From positions 1-6,425 of the forward strand of contig DAOUQS010000121.1 in assembly GCA_030625465.1 (NCBI GenBank): a stretch of 6,425 nt of DNA. Direction: 5' to 3'. This DNA is from Amylibacter sp. (GTDB lineage Bacteria; Pseudomonadota; Alphaproteobacteria; Rhodobacterales; Rhodobacteraceae). Numbering within the stretch: position 1 is the first letter of the stretch; every line of letters starts with the position of its first letter. The notes beneath the pieces were generated by a model that worked only from the letters and a program-made list of their open reading frames with translations, had not been told where the DNA came from and searched no databases. This document shows positions 6,379-6,425 of the stretch, piece after piece. A program made the translations under genes and the position numbers.

Positions 6379-6425
6379 ATGGCGTATTTTAGACCCATTG
6401 CACAGACAGACCGCTGCCGCCCGAA
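6379..6425 (+). CDS. folP: Probable dihydropteroate synthase, N-terminal fragment (cut by window edge)
   Basis: An open frame begins at ATG 6379, five bases after the acetyltransferase stop, and runs off the window after 15 codons (MAYFRPIAQTDRCRP). A start of the form M-x-Y-x-RPI-x-x-T-D-x-x-RP is what I recall for dihydropteroate synthases of the Rhodobacteraceae, and folP is the expected gene after folB in that family. FolP joins 6-hydroxymethyldihydropterin diphosphate to p-aminobenzoate. The ribosome binding site is weak, with only a GGAT near 6367-6370, which may point to translational coupling with the upstream gene. The catalytic regions lie outside the window, so identity rests on a short N terminus and gene order. 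Confidence 0.55.
   Translation, partial: MAYFRPIAQTDRCRP

Overview
The window looks like a chromosomal segment of an alphaproteobacterium, most probably a member of the Rhodobacteraceae (Roseobacter group). This rests on recognised protein features rather than a database search: the two-subunit type glycyl-tRNA synthetase beta chain, a PPDK-like gene directly after it, a SleB-like cell wall hydrolase in a non-sporing type of genome, and a long dihydroneopterin aldolase with a C-terminal extension followed by folP. All genes are on the + strand. I see no tRNA, rRNA, CRISPR array, insertion sequence or phage gene.

Layout. (1) Positions 1-1356 hold the C-terminal two thirds of glyS, cut by the left edge. 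(2) A 96-base gap carries a putative promoter whose -10 element lies inside a perfect 17-bp palindrome, then a good ribosome binding site. (3) Positions 1453-4014 encode an 853-residue pyruvate phosphate dikinase-like protein. Its phosphohistidine and PEP/pyruvate domains keep every catalytic residue I can check, but its ATP-grasp half has lost most of the ATP-binding residues, and the regulatory Thr next to the catalytic His is Asp. (4) An AT-rich gap of 176 bases leads to a secreted SleB/CwlJ-type cell wall hydrolase (4191-4880), which ends at a clear rho-independent terminator (4901-4925). (5) An 11-bp perfect inverted repeat (4927-4977) encloses a TATAAT box and the Shine-Dalgarno of folB. 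(6) A tight cluster follows: folB (4985-5902), an AAC(6')-like GNAT acetyltransferase (5930-6373), and the first 15 codons of a probable folP (from 6379), cut by the right edge.

How it fits together. glyS charges tRNA-Gly. The PPDK-like protein sits at the PEP/pyruvate node but may not be a normal ATP-dependent dikinase. The hydrolase acts in the cell envelope. folB and folP are consecutive folate biosynthesis genes (dihydroneopterin to 6-hydroxymethyldihydropterin, then to dihydropteroate). The acetyltransferase between them looks like an accessory gene placed in a folate operon.

The points most worth a second look are the degenerate nucleotide-binding half and Thr-to-Asp change of the PPDK-like protein, the amino-acid-kinase-like tail on FolB, the AAC(6')-like gene between folB and folP, and the two palindromic regulatory sites upstream of ppdK and folB.
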